In this document: one piece after another, positions 33,963-44,218 of the stretch | How the letters are laid out: each line of letters opens with the position of its first letter | Numbering within the stretch: position 1 is the first letter of the stretch | DNA from: Chloroflexota bacterium | GTDB taxonomy: Bacteria > Chloroflexota > Dehalococcoidia > Lucifugimonadales > UBA3495 | NCBI GenBank assembly: GCA_028875055.1 | Contig: JAPPGG010000044.1 | Span: 62,001 to 126,000, forward strand | Direction of reading: 5' to 3' | Length of the DNA: 64,000 bases | Notes under the pieces: model-generated | Databases searched by the model: none | What the model saw: the letters and a program-made list of their open reading frames with translations, nothing else | What the model was told of the DNA's origin: nothing | Position numbers and translations under genes: made by a program

Positions 33963-34442
33963 ATGATGGTACAGCGCTGGGACCCCTTCAGAGAAATGCG
34001 GTGGATGCAGGAAAATATGAACCAGATGCGGCGGGGCTTCTCGCCGGCCGCAGGCGGGAACGGCGGAACTGCCGGCTGGGCTATTCCCCTCAACGTGGTC
34101 CAGGACGATGAGAGCATCGTGGTGTACGCTTCGATGCCCGGGATTGATCCTGCGGACCTGAACGTGACCGTTGATAACGATGTCTTGACCATCCGAGGTC
34201 AGACCGCCACCGAAGGCGAACGGAAGGAAGGCAATTACCTGATGCGGGAGATGCACACGGGTTCGTTCCAGCGGTCGCTGAGGCTTCCGGACACCCTGGA
34301 TGTGGACAAAGCCCAGAGCAGCTATGACAACGGGGTGTTGACCATTTCCCTGCCGAAGGTCGAGGCCAGGCAGGCGCGCCAGTTGCCGGTCACGGTAGGC
34401 GCCAACGGGCATTCAACTGAAGGCGAGACATCCGAAGAGTAG
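33963..34442 (+). CDS. Hsp20/alpha-crystallin family small heat-shock protein
   Basis: AIPLNVVQDDESIVVYASMPGIDPADLNVTVDNDVLTIRGQT...YDNGVLTISLPKVEARQARQLPV; AGGAGG upstream. Confidence 0.93.
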   Translation: MMVQRWDPFREMRWMQENMNQMRRGFSPAAGGNGGTAGWAIPLNVVQDDESIVVYASMPGIDPADLNVTVDNDVLTIRGQTATEGERKEGNYLMREMHTGSFQRSLRLPDTLDVDKAQSSYDNGVLTISLPKVEARQARQLPVTVGANGHSTEGETSEE

Positions 34443-34465
34443 TCCCGCCACACGGCAGCCACGCA

Positions 34466-34497
34466 CGAGGGGCCCATCAGGGCCCCTCGGTTTTTTT
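34466..34497 (+). terminator. Rho-independent terminator of hsp20
   Basis: CGAGGGGCCC-ATCA-GGGCCCCTCG followed by T7. Confidence 0.85.
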
Positions 34498-34818
34498 GTG
34501 GCGAATTGACCCGCAAGAGACTTCTATCCTGGGTATTCCTGATGCCAGAGAGGGTCTGCAGTCCGACTCTCTTCCGTTACCGTGTCAGCGGCGGCCACCG
34601 TTTGGCGATGCCGCTTGGCAGATACGCGCTCAGATGCTTGGGCCAGGCACGGCGTAACCTTCGTCGGAGCAAGATGACCCTACGGCTGAAGATATCTGTG
34701 AAGGGTAGATAGTCGCAGGGGCCCGGAACGTTTCAAACCGGGCTGCGCCAAGAGCGAGCGAGTCTGACTCTGCATACGGGGCACGCGCGGCAGGGATTCC
34801 TGGATGCCGGCGAAACGA

Positions 34819-34856
34819 GGAATGACGGTTGTCTGGCAGGGAAACCCCGTCATCCC
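34819..34856. repeat. REP-like imperfect inverted repeat
   Basis: GGAATGACGG...CCGTCATCCC (1 mismatch) in an intergenic region next to GGATTCCTGGATGCCGGCGAAACGAGGAATGACGG. Confidence 0.35.
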
Positions 34857-34883
34857 TGAGCTTCTGCGTCAAAGGCATTTAAC

Positions 34884-34912
34884 TTGTTAGCGGTAAAGGA
34901 AGGTGCTACAAT
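34884..34912 (+). promoter_or_regulatory. Promoter of tRNA-Asn
   Basis: TTGTTA-N17-TACAAT about 44 nt upstream of the tRNA. Confidence 0.55.
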
Positions 34913-34955
34913 CTCTTAGCTGTCCGGGGCCACTTCCCGGACCGGGTTCACTCAA

Positions 34956-35030
34956 TCCCCAGTAGCTCAGCGGTAGAGCGGGCGGCTGTTAACCGCTAGG
35001 TCGCAGGTTCGAATCCTGCCTGGGGAGCCA
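34956..35030 (+). tRNA. tRNA-Asn (anticodon GTT at 34988-34990), CCA encoded
   Basis: TCCCCAG TA GCTC AGCGGTA GAGC G GGCGG CTGTTAA CCGCT AGGTC GCAGG TTCGAAT CCTGC CTGGGGA G CCA; cloverleaf pairs correctly. Confidence 0.96.
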
Positions 35031-35177
35031 CATTTTTCCCACCCTGTTTTTCCAGCTACCAGGCGATTTGCCGGTGAAGCTTTGCCCGTTTCCAGGCTGG
35101 CGGGCTTTGTGCCGGTGGTTGGCCCCGGAATTCTGCGTGGCAGCGCCGGGGCCGAGTGTAAATTCTCCAGTCCGCCT

Positions 35178-36110
35178 TTAGTCGGCAGGCAAGGGTCGGG
35201 ACTGGCGGCCGGGGCCGCCGGCGCTCTCGCGAATGTCCCTGGCCGTTGCCTCGTCCACGCCCCTGGGCCAGCGCCGCTTGAGCGGGTCGGTGACCGTCAG
35301 GTTGAAGCTGCCAACTCCCTCGACCCCAACTTCGATGGTGTCGCCGTCCTGCATGGCGCCGAGGCCCTGGTGGTTGGTGCCCATGAACAGGACGTCGCCG
35401 GGGCTGATTTCCTCGATAGACGCCACGTACTCGATGGACTCGGCTATGGAGTGGGCGAGGTCGTCGGTGTTGTAGTTGACGCGCAATTCTCCGTCAACAC
35501 TAAGGGTGATCTGCAGTTTTTCGGGGTCCGCGATCTCGTCTTTGGTCACGATGCAGGGGCCCATGGGGCAGAAGGTTGGGTGGGACTTGTGCTCCGCGAT
35601 GGGAAGGGTGTTCGGGACGCGGCCTCCGCTGCCCCCTGGCATGCGCGCTGATACGTCCACACCGGCCGTGAAACCAAAGACGCAGTCCATGGCCTCCGAG
35701 GCAGGGATGTCCTTTCCGCCCCGGCCAAATACCAGGACGAGTTCCGCCTCGTGATGAAAGATGTTGGCATCGACATCGGGCAGGACGACGGCGCCGCCCG
35801 GGTTCAGAATGCTGTGCAGCCTCTTGATGAAACCCCACATCGGGGAAGGCTCCCGGGCGCCAAACTCACGGAAGTTGCCGCCCATGCAGAGGATCTTGTT
35901 GGGACTGGGCAACGGCGCCCGCAGTTGCGCTCCGGCGACCGTCGCGCCGGTTGATGCACGGTGTTCCAGCTGGGACTTCAGGTCGTCGTAATTGGTGATA
36001 AGGTGGACCATGGCTTCCTGTCCGCCGCCGGGACACAGGTCCCCAACGTCGATAACGCCGGCATCGGTCAGGATTCCGGGCTGGTTGTCGTTGTACATAA
36101 CGAGCTTCAT
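35178..36110 (-). CDS. Fumarylacetoacetate hydrolase-family protein
   Basis: MKLVMYNDNQPGILTDAGVIDVGDL...NKILCMGGNFREF...HHEAELVLVFGRGGKDI...PGDVLFMGTNHQGLGAMQDGDTIEVGVEGVG. Confidence 0.88.
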   Translation of the reverse strand: MKLVMYNDNQPGILTDAGVIDVGDLCPGGGQEAMVHLITNYDDLKSQLEHRASTGATVAGAQLRAPLPSPNKILCMGGNFREFGAREPSPMWGFIKRLHSILNPGGAVVLPDVDANIFHHEAELVLVFGRGGKDIPASEAMDCVFGFTAGVDVSARMPGGSGGRVPNTLPIAEHKSHPTFCPMGPCIVTKDEIADPEKLQITLSVDGELRVNYNTDDLAHSIAESIEYVASIEEISPGDVLFMGTNHQGLGAMQDGDTIEVGVEGVGSFNLTVTDPLKRRWPRGVDEATARDIRESAGGPGRQSRPLPAD

Positions 36111-36446
36111 TGCTTCCTCCTTACTGGCCGTGTACTGCGAGGATTTGCTGGGTAGCGTACTAGGTACAGGAGCCGACCTCAAGCCCTGAAGCATCTGCGG
36201 GAGACAGGGATGTTAAGCGCTTGCCTGGATTGCCGGTTCGCTACGGGTTGGAAACCAAGCTGCCCCCCACCGCAATCAGCGTTGCGGATCCTGGAGGCCC
36301 GGTCCGGGTGGCATAGAGCTGGGGAGCGAGGGTGGTTGCAGCAACCATTTCAGGCGGTTACGCTGGTGGCTCAGGCCGCCCACCGGCAATGGCAGCGAAG
36401 GGCGTCCGGTCCCGCGCTGGAACGATGCCGAAGGGAGTTCAGGTCA

Positions 36447-37289
36447 ATGTCCCAGAGAGACGTCAATGCTATCGTTTCCAACACCCGCGCCTATTACGAC
36501 GGTCCCGCCGACGAAATCTACCGGACCATCTGGGGAGACAATCTCCATCTGGGTGTTCCCTGCGGCGACGAATGTCCCCACCCGGAAGCGATGCAGCACA
36601 CCAATGAAATTATGGCGGGCGCGGCGCCGCTGGGACCGGACTCTCGGGTGCTGGACCTGGGCTGCGGCTATGGTTCTACGGCGCGATACCTGGCTGCCAA
36701 CTTCGGATGCCAAGTTACCGGAACCAACATCAGTGAGAAGGAACTGGACCTGGCCCGCCAGCGGGCATCAGGGGCGGGCCTGTCCCACCTGTTAACCTTT
36801 GAATACGAGGACTTCCATCGCCTGGCCTGCGCGGACGGATCGTACGACGTGGTCTGGAGCCAGGAAGCGTTCCTGCACGCGGCGGACAAGAACGCGGTCT
36901 TGTCGGAATGCCGCCGGGTCCTGAAGCCGGGGGCAACCCTGATTTTTACGGATGTCCTGGTGCGCCGGGACACCCCGGCAGCGGACAGGGCGAGAATTTA
37001 CGACCGGGTACAGTCGCCGGACATGTGGGACCTGGATGATTATCGGGCAGCCCTTTCCCGCCTGGACTTTTCAATAGCCAGGGAGGAAGACTGGTCGCGG
37101 CACGTTGCCCGCTCCTACAGATGGGTGCGCGATCGGCTACGCGAGAACCGGGCAGCGCTGCTGCCTCGAATTGGGGCGGACACCATTGACCGTACCCTGG
37201 AGGCCCTCTCTTTCTGGGTTGATTCGGCCAATGCGGGATACATCGGCTGGGCCATGTTTGTGGCAGGGAAACCTGCTCACACAGCCTGA
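36447..37289 (+). CDS. Sarcosine/dimethylglycine N-methyltransferase-like
   Basis: AYYDGPADEIYRTIWGDNLHLGVP...SRVLDLGCGYGSTARYLAANFGCQVTGTNISEKELDLARQRASGAGL...YDVVWSQEAFLHAADKNAVLSECRRVLKPGATLIFTD. Confidence 0.75.
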   Translation: MSQRDVNAIVSNTRAYYDGPADEIYRTIWGDNLHLGVPCGDECPHPEAMQHTNEIMAGAAPLGPDSRVLDLGCGYGSTARYLAANFGCQVTGTNISEKELDLARQRASGAGLSHLLTFEYEDFHRLACADGSYDVVWSQEAFLHAADKNAVLSECRRVLKPGATLIFTDVLVRRDTPAADRARIYDRVQSPDMWDLDDYRAALSRLDFSIAREEDWSRHVARSYRWVRDRLRENRAALLPRIGADTIDRTLEALSFWVDSANAGYIGWAMFVAGKPAHTA

Positions 37290-37326
37290 AAAGGTTGAAG
37301 CAGGGCAAAATTAAGGGGAATCACTT

Positions 37327-38097
37327 GTGACGGAGACCAACAACACGCCGGTCCCCAGGGACCTGTACAAGGAGCAATATTCGCCTGAATTCGCCGGCCG
37401 GTGGGACGAGCTGATCGACTGGCAGCGAAGGGCGAAGGCGGAGAACCATTTCTTTCGGGACATCCTGAGAGGGCACGGGGTTGAAAGGGTGCTGGATATT
37501 GCCTGCGGCACCGGCTACCACGCCGTCACCCTGAGGGCCGAGGGATTCCAGGTCACGGCGTCCGACGGCGCGCCAAGCATGCTGGTCCGGACCGAGGAAA
37601 ACGCCAGGCGCTTCGGAATCGACGACCTGAGGATTGTCGAGGCCGAGTGGACCAGGCTGGGGGAGGTCTTCGGCGGTGAGGAATTCGACGCAGTGATTTG
37701 CCTGGGAAACGCGTTCACCCACCTGTTTGATGAAGGGGACAGAGTCAAGGCCCTCAGCGAGATATACCGGCTGCTCACGAGGGACGGCATCGCCATAATT
37801 GACCAGAGAAATTACGACGCCATCCTGGATAACGGTTTTTCCAGCAAGCACCAGTCCTACTACCTGGGGGAGACGGTTGCGGTACGACCGGAGGAATTGA
37901 GGGAAGACCTGCTGACCATGCGGTACGAGTACGATGATGGCGAAGTCCACTTCCTGACTATCTGCCCCATCCGCCAGGAGTACGTGACCAATCTGCTGCT
38001 GGGAGCCGGCTTTCGCAGCGTCAAGCGGTATGGAGACTTTGCGCAGGACTACGACTTCTATGAGCCCGATTTCGTGATACAGGTGGCCACGAAGTGA
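37327..38097 (+). CDS. Glycine/sarcosine N-methyltransferase-like
   Basis: DLYKEQYSPEFAGRWDELIDWQRRAKAENHFFRDILRGHGVERVLDIACGTGYHAVTLRAEGFQVTASDG...FDAVICLGNAFTHLFDEGDRVKALSEIYRLL...IIDQRNYDAILDNGFSSKHQSYYLGE. Confidence 0.82.
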   Translation: MTETNNTPVPRDLYKEQYSPEFAGRWDELIDWQRRAKAENHFFRDILRGHGVERVLDIACGTGYHAVTLRAEGFQVTASDGAPSMLVRTEENARRFGIDDLRIVEAEWTRLGEVFGGEEFDAVICLGNAFTHLFDEGDRVKALSEIYRLLTRDGIAIIDQRNYDAILDNGFSSKHQSYYLGETVAVRPEELREDLLTMRYEYDDGEVHFLTICPIRQEYVTNLLLGAGFRSVKRYGDFAQDYDFYEPDFVIQVATK

Positions 38098-38357
38098 GGG
38101 GGAGATGACCGCCGAACTCGGGCAATCTTCTTGAGACCCGGCGGACTGTGGCGGTCGCTTCGGCAGGCTGGGGCGGCACTGGCGCCATATTGGGTGGGCC
38201 CGCGCGGTACGGAACTGGTCGCGGTGCGGAATGGGTCAAAGAAGACATATCCCTCCGGGGCGGCAAAGTTGACAACGTCCTTGCGCCGTGCTGGAATGGC
38301 CCTAACCTGAGTTTGCGGCAAACTATAGCAATAGTTTCGCCGGTAGAAGGGGGAAGT

Positions 38358-39407
38358 ATGACTACCCAGGAGACCAGCAACGGCAAGTGCTACGTCTATG
38401 TGGGCCTGGCCGGAGAAACCGCCCCGGGCAGGGTCATCGCCAGCGGCCTGTATCGCATGGCCGAGGGCGACGACGGCTGGGAACTGCTCACCAACGGCCT
38501 TCCCGACTCGCCCGCCATCCGGGCCATAGCAATACATCCCGGGAGGTCCGGCGCCGTATTTGTGGGCACCCAGGACGGCCCCTACCGCAGTGAAGACCAC
38601 GGCGACCACTGGGAAAAGGTGAATGTTCCGGACCACGGGCTGCCGGTATGGTCGCTGCTCTTCCACCCCCGAGACCCCAACGTAATGTTCGCGGGGTACG
38701 AGTCCTCGGAGATATACCGGAGCGACGACGGCGGGGAGCGCTGGCAGCAACTGCCGGTGAGCGTCCGCTTTCCTGAGGTGACGGTGGGCCCCGGCGCCAA
38801 TCTGGCCAAGCGGGTGCTGCAGATCGCCGGCGTTTCCTCCAACACCGATGAGCTGTACGGCGCCATCGAGGTCGGAGGGATTATTCGTTCCCAGGATGGC
38901 GGTGAACACTGGGAACAGCTCAGCCACGGGCAGTACGTCAATGACGACCCGGTGGATATGCACGGGGTGCTGACCAGCAGCTTCCGGCCTGGCAATGTTC
39001 TCGGCATCGGCCGTGCCGGAATGTTCCGGAGCACTGACAAGGGCGACCACTGGGCCAGGGTCCAGATTGACGCTCTGAACGAAAAGGGTCAGACCTACTG
39101 CCGCCAGATTCGTGAAGTACCGGGCGACCCTAAAACCATCTGGGTTGCGGGCGGCGCCAATTTTATGAGCGACCTGGGCGCATTGTTCCGGAGCCAGGAT
39201 GGCGGCGTGACCTGGGACCGGGTCGAGACCGGTTTCCAGGCCAACAGCACCTTGTTCGGACTCGCCTTCAACCAGAGGCAGCCGAGCACCATGTTCTGCG
39301 CTTCCAGCAACGGACAGGTCTGGGGGAGCGGCGACGGCGGGGAGACCTGGACCGACCATCCCCTGCCTGAGGGGGCGCGCCAGGTCTATTCCATGGCCTG
39401 CGGATAG
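38358..39407 (+). CDS. BNR/Asp-box repeat (sialidase-like beta-propeller) protein
   Basis: Repeated YRSDDGGERWQQL, IRSQDGGEHWEQL, FRSTDKGDHWARV, FRSQDGGVTWDRV, WGSGDGGETWTD. Confidence 0.85.
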   Translation: MTTQETSNGKCYVYVGLAGETAPGRVIASGLYRMAEGDDGWELLTNGLPDSPAIRAIAIHPGRSGAVFVGTQDGPYRSEDHGDHWEKVNVPDHGLPVWSLLFHPRDPNVMFAGYESSEIYRSDDGGERWQQLPVSVRFPEVTVGPGANLAKRVLQIAGVSSNTDELYGAIEVGGIIRSQDGGEHWEQLSHGQYVNDDPVDMHGVLTSSFRPGNVLGIGRAGMFRSTDKGDHWARVQIDALNEKGQTYCRQIREVPGDPKTIWVAGGANFMSDLGALFRSQDGGVTWDRVETGFQANSTLFGLAFNQRQPSTMFCASSNGQVWGSGDGGETWTDHPLPEGARQVYSMACG

Positions 39408-39502
39408 AATTGCAGTGGAGGGGCGGCGCAACCCGGGGCAACCGCGCCGCCCGTTTCTTTTTCCGTACGCAACCCATGCCGGCCAGCAAGCGCTGCAGGG
39501 GA

Positions 39503-40207
39503 TTACGTCAGCAGGCGTTCGGCCAGCCCGTAAAAGTCTTCCACGATGATGTCGGGCTGGTACTCCGAGTCCTCGGTGGGAAGGTTGTAGCGGTTCACGT
39601 AGCCTCCCCTGAAGCCGCAGGCCTGGGCCCCAAGAATGTCGAAGGCGTGGGCGGCTACCATCATTATCTCCCCGGGTTCGCACTGCAGGCTTTGCGCCGC
39701 CTTCCGGTAGATGCCCGGTGAAGGCTTGAAGGCCCCAACCTGGTCCACGGATATTATTGCGTCGAATCCCACCGGCACGTTCTTGCCCAGCAGCTCCTCC
39801 AGGTACCACTGTTCCCCGTTGGACAGGGCTACCAGCTTGTACCTGGCGCCCAGCCTCTCCAGCCCCTCCACCGCGTCGGGATACGGTTGCAGGTCCATGT
39901 AAACCTGCATGAACTCCCGCACTCCATCGGCCGTATGGCTGACGTTGTGCTTCTTCAGGCAATAGACAAAGGCGCGGCGGCAGGTCTCCAGGTAGCCGCT
40001 GTGGCCCAGCATCAGCAGGTTGTCCTGGTATTGCTCGGTGCGCTGGCGTTCCCGCCACTCCGCATAGAAGGCCTGGCCCGAGAGGTTGGACCCACTGGTC
40101 GCCAGGAATTCACCGGCCGGGCCGGCGAGACTGCCCGTCAAGTCCATGACGGTGCCGAATATATCGAAAGTAAGGAACTTGACCCGGTCCAGGGATTGGG
40201 TCGCCAT
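39503..40207 (-). CDS. Type II haloacid dehalogenase
   Basis: VKFLTFDIFGTVMDLTGSL...YLDLQPYPDAVEGLERLGARYKLVALSNGEQWYLEELLGKN...FKPSPGIYRKAAQSLQCEPGEIMMVAAHAFDILGAQACGFRGGYVNR. Confidence 0.88.
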   Translation of the reverse strand: MATQSLDRVKFLTFDIFGTVMDLTGSLAGPAGEFLATSGSNLSGQAFYAEWRERQRTEQYQDNLLMLGHSGYLETCRRAFVYCLKKHNVSHTADGVREFMQVYMDLQPYPDAVEGLERLGARYKLVALSNGEQWYLEELLGKNVPVGFDAIISVDQVGAFKPSPGIYRKAAQSLQCEPGEIMMVAAHAFDILGAQACGFRGGYVNRYNLPTEDSEYQPDIIVEDFYGLAERLLT

Positions 40208-40581
40208 ACTCTAGCCCTCCTTTTGAACTGTGCTGAACTCTTTAGCCTGGTGGCACCTTGGGGACGAAAGCAGAGAGTTTCGCACCTGCGCTGATGTTGG
40301 TTGGTAACCGGCGATGGCATTGACTGGCGTGGAGCCCGCCGCTCAACGCGGGAAGCCGATTGCTGGACAAGATACTAAACCGGCTCTAAAGGGCAGGACC
40401 CCAGGGCGAGGGGGATGGTCAAAGGCGGAAACAACCGGGATAACTGAGAGCCGTTGAATTTCGTTGATTGGCCCGTAGCCGCCGGGACTGGCGGCGCACG
40501 GGAGCGGAGCAGAAACAAGATGTGGAGGCCACGAAACTCGCGGCCTCCATTCCCGCGCCGGCGTCGCCACGGAGGACCAGG

Positions 40582-41016
40582 TCAGGAGTCTCCGGCATGC
40601 TTCCACATGTGGCAGCCGGTAATCCCCAGGATGAGGGGCAGCAGGGTATCTACAACGGCCCAGATGACCCAGGACTGGTGGTTTCCGTCCAGGTAGTCGG
40701 TGCCATTGGCCAGCAGGGCGAACCAGTTGTGCAGGAAAAGAATGGAGACACCGGCGGTAACAAAGAAGGCCACGTTGGCCTCGAAGTAGCCGCGAGTCAC
40801 GCCGTCACTCTCGTCGCCAGCATCCACAGCTTTCTTTCGCGAATAGTTGTAGTACAACCCGGCTGCCAGGCCGATGAGCATCAGCACGTCCAGCGCCAGC
40901 CACACTCCCATGACGTCTATGGTGTCCAGCAGGAAGTTGTTGATGATGAAGAACACCGCCACCGCAATTGCCAGTAGCATCAGGTAAGCCCCTGCCAGCT
41001 TCAGCAATCCAGCCAT
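40582..41016 (-). CDS. Hypothetical integral membrane protein (about 4 TM)
   Basis: 144-aa ORF MAGLLKLAGAYLMLLAIAVAVFFIINNFLLDTIDVMGVWLALDVLMLIGLAAGLYYNYSRKK... with hydrophobic segments. Confidence 0.65.
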   Translation of the reverse strand: MAGLLKLAGAYLMLLAIAVAVFFIINNFLLDTIDVMGVWLALDVLMLIGLAAGLYYNYSRKKAVDAGDESDGVTRGYFEANVAFFVTAGVSILFLHNWFALLANGTDYLDGNHQSWVIWAVVDTLLPLILGITGCHMWKHAGDS

Positions 41017-41308
41017 AAAACCTCCTGTTTTCCGCGTTTCCGCAGGTTGGTTGGTTTAGGGGGACGTGGTTTCCGGAGGAGGCCCGGAGTTAACGCCGTA
41101 CCCTTCCGCCTATCCAGCATAGCACGATGGCTGACATCTGGTTCTGCCACAGGCAAACCTTCACTCAGTTTTCCGTGCTCTCGAACGTAGGCGGCCTGCC
41201 ATCAAGGTGTGGCCCCGGTTGCGTATGGCCAGAGGCCAGACTAAACTGTGCACCAATCGGTAACCCTGGGCGCCTTCCCTGGCGAATCGGCCATCAGGAG
41301 CGGGAATA

Positions 41309-43093
41309 ATGACGACTTCCACCAATAGCCATACACCCGGCAGTCAGGGGCCTTATTCCCACCGGCCCATCGTCTGGGGTACCAGGGGAATGGTCGGAGG
41401 AGGAACGCAGCTGACGGCCCAGTCGGGAATGCGCATTCTCTGGCAGGGCGGCAATGCCGTGGATGCGGCGGTGGCCTCGGCCCTTTCCGCCGGCGTAATG
41501 GAGCCGACGGCCCATTACACCCTGGGCGGCGAAGTGGCGTTTCTCTTTTATGACCGTGCCAGCAAGGCGGTGCGGTCCGTGGTAGGGCAGGGCTGGGCCC
41601 CACGGCGAGCTACCATTGACCATTATATGGAGCAATGGGGGGAGATTCCCCCGGGCGTACTGAGTACGACAGTGCCCGGAGTGATCTCGGCGCTGCTGAC
41701 CATGCTTGGCGAATACGGGACTATGTCCTTTGGGCAGGTGGCGGAAAGCGCGCTGCACTTTGCCGGCAAGGGGTTTCCGGCCTACCAGCTGTTTGTGCGT
41801 ACCGTGGCTACCCCGGACCGGGTGGCGAACCTGCGAAAGCATCCGGAGTCGTCGAAGGTATTCCTTCCCAACGGGCAATTGCCCGAGCTGGGTTCGCTTT
41901 TCGTCCAGGCAGACCTGGCCCGCACCATTGCACTGATGGCGCAGGCCGAACAGCAGGCTCTGGCACAGGGAGGAACCAGGTCAGCAGGCATCCAGGCGGC
42001 CCGGGATGTGTACTACAAGGGCGACGTGGCCCGCCGCATGGTCAAAGCCCTGCAGGACCTGGGAGGACTGTACGAATACGAGGACTTTTCCGAGTACGAA
42101 TCTCCCCTGGAAGAGCCCATATCCGTCACCTACCGGGGTTATCAGGTCTTCACCAACCGCTCCTGGACCCAGGGAATCAGCCTGCTGCAGACTCTGGCAA
42201 TTCTTGAAGGGTTTGACCTGGCGGCCCTGGGACATAACAGCCCGCAGGCCATTCACCTGCAGGTGGAAGCCCTGAAGCTGGCCTTCGCCGACCGGGAGCG
42301 GTACGTGGGAGATCCGGCCTTCGTGGACGTGCCCTTCGATGGTCTGTTATCAAAGGAATATGCGGCCCTGCGCCGGACATTGATTGATCCCAGCAGGGCT
42401 CAAACAAGCTATCCGCCCGGCGATCCCCGCAAGTTGCTGGCAGTGGACCCAACTTACGTGGCGCAGGCCCCCAGCCAGGAGCCAATGGCCGTGGGCGGAG
42501 ACGGCGACGGAACGACTTACCTGGCCACGGCGGACTCCGCCGGGAACCTGGTTTCGGTGACCCCCAGCAGTTTCGGCGCCCTGGCCCAGGGAATGGTGCT
42601 TGGAGACACGGGAATCCTGGTGAATTGCCGGGGCTGCTACTTCTGGCTGGATGAGGACAATCCCAATTCGCTGGCGCCCCGGAAGCGGCCGCGCACAACT
42701 CCTTGCACCTTCATCATTCTGAAGGACGGGGAACCCTTCATGACCCTGGGAACTCCGGGAGGAGACAGTCAGCCCCAGAGCAACCTGCAAACCCTGTGCA
42801 ACGTGGTCGATTTCGGGATGAATGTTCAGGAGGCTGTGGAGGCCCCTCGCTTCTGCGGTTACAGTTTCCCTCAGTCTCCCTGGCCGCACGAGGAGTATCC
42901 CAACCTGCTAGAGCTGGAAGGGCGGGTCGGCCAGGACCTGGTTGATGGCCTGAACGACCGGGGCCACCAGGTCCAGGTCATCGGTCCGTGGGGCGTACCC
43001 AACGGATTTACGCCCATACTGGTCAATGGGGTCGAAGGCGTTTACCACGGCGGCGCCGACCCGCGCAAGGAATCGGTGATGCTGGGGTGGTAG
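41309..43093 (+). CDS. Gamma-glutamyltransferase-family protein
   Basis: AQSGMRILWQGGNAVDAAVASALSAGVMEP...LEALKLAFADRERYVGDPAFVDVP...LATADSAGNLVSVTPS...LGTPGGDSQPQSNLQTLCNVVDFGMNVQEAVEAPRF. Confidence 0.92.
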   Translation: MTTSTNSHTPGSQGPYSHRPIVWGTRGMVGGGTQLTAQSGMRILWQGGNAVDAAVASALSAGVMEPTAHYTLGGEVAFLFYDRASKAVRSVVGQGWAPRRATIDHYMEQWGEIPPGVLSTTVPGVISALLTMLGEYGTMSFGQVAESALHFAGKGFPAYQLFVRTVATPDRVANLRKHPESSKVFLPNGQLPELGSLFVQADLARTIALMAQAEQQALAQGGTRSAGIQAARDVYYKGDVARRMVKALQDLGGLYEYEDFSEYESPLEEPISVTYRGYQVFTNRSWTQGISLLQTLAILEGFDLAALGHNSPQAIHLQVEALKLAFADRERYVGDPAFVDVPFDGLLSKEYAALRRTLIDPSRAQTSYPPGDPRKLLAVDPTYVAQAPSQEPMAVGGDGDGTTYLATADSAGNLVSVTPSSFGALAQGMVLGDTGILVNCRGCYFWLDEDNPNSLAPRKRPRTTPCTFIILKDGEPFMTLGTPGGDSQPQSNLQTLCNVVDFGMNVQEAVEAPRFCGYSFPQSPWPHEEYPNLLELEGRVGQDLVDGLNDRGHQVQVIGPWGVPNGFTPILVNGVEGVYHGGADPRKESVMLGW

Positions 43094-43154
43094 GCCGATT
43101 CGACCGGGGCCGGGGCTTAATCAGTAGGGACTAACGGCAAAAGGGAGAGTGGAT

Positions 43155-44135
43155 ATGGCAACCCTGGTGACGGGCGGCACCGGTTTCGTGGGGTCCAATA
43201 TTGTCAGAGAACTGGCGGACCGGGGCCACGAGGTAGTCAGCCTCGACGTCAGCGCCGCGGACACCCTTAACCGGGACTACCTGGGCGACCTGGAGTCGCG
43301 GGTAACCTTTGTCGAGGGCAGTATTCTCAGCCCATCGGACCTGGAGTCCTTGCGGCAGTCGTACCGAATTGACAAAATTGTCCACGCGGCCGTATTCACG
43401 GTCAATCGGGTTGACCTGGAGACTGCCCGCAGCCGGGATATTGTTGAGATCAACGTTGCCGGGACGGCCAACGTACTGGAGATGGCCAGGAACATCCGGC
43501 CCGAGCGGTTTATCTACATCAGCTCCGGCTCAATGTACGGCATGGCCCGGGCGTCGGACCAGTACTTCAACGAGGATGACCCCTCCAGGGCCGACACCCT
43601 TTACGGCATGACCAAGGCTGCCAGCGAGGCCATTACCCAGCGCTTCGGCGAACTCCACGGTTTCGCCACCGCCAGCCTGCGCCTGAGCACCCCGTACGGA
43701 CCCATGGAGCGGGTTACCGGGCACCGGGACAATATGTCCATACCTCACCAGTGGACGGGGCGATTGCTGAGGGGCGAACCCATAGCCATAGATCGTTCTG
43801 ACCCCGGCCGTGATTTCACCTACGTCCTGGACATTGCTTCGGGCATAGCGACGGTGGTAGATGCCCCGGAGCTACCCCACGATCGGTACAATATCACCAA
43901 CGGAGTGTGGGTAACCGGCCAGCAAATTCAGCAGGTCTTGTCTGAACTCTATTCCGACATAAAGCTGGTGGAGCACGGGGCTGAACCGGTGTCCAATGTC
44001 AGCACTTCTCCTTCCCGGGGCCCGCTGTCCGGCTACCGTCTCTGGCACGATTTTGGCTGGACACCCCGGTATGATCTGGCTTCAGGCCTGAAGCACTATG
44101 TAGAGTGGCGGAAGGAATCCGGATTCCTGGATTAA
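43155..44135 (+). CDS. NAD-dependent epimerase/dehydratase
   Basis: MATLVTGGTGFVGSNIVRELADRGHEVVSLDV...YISSGSMYGMA...YGMTKAASEAITQRF. Confidence 0.92.
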   Translation: MATLVTGGTGFVGSNIVRELADRGHEVVSLDVSAADTLNRDYLGDLESRVTFVEGSILSPSDLESLRQSYRIDKIVHAAVFTVNRVDLETARSRDIVEINVAGTANVLEMARNIRPERFIYISSGSMYGMARASDQYFNEDDPSRADTLYGMTKAASEAITQRFGELHGFATASLRLSTPYGPMERVTGHRDNMSIPHQWTGRLLRGEPIAIDRSDPGRDFTYVLDIASGIATVVDAPELPHDRYNITNGVWVTGQQIQQVLSELYSDIKLVEHGAEPVSNVSTSPSRGPLSGYRLWHDFGWTPRYDLASGLKHYVEWRKESGFLD

Positions 44136-44218
44136 TCCCAGTCAACCGGATAAAGCAAAGAGTCCCTTCTCCCCGTCCTCGGGGTCGTCAGGGGCATTCT
44201 TGAATCAGGAGTTAAACA

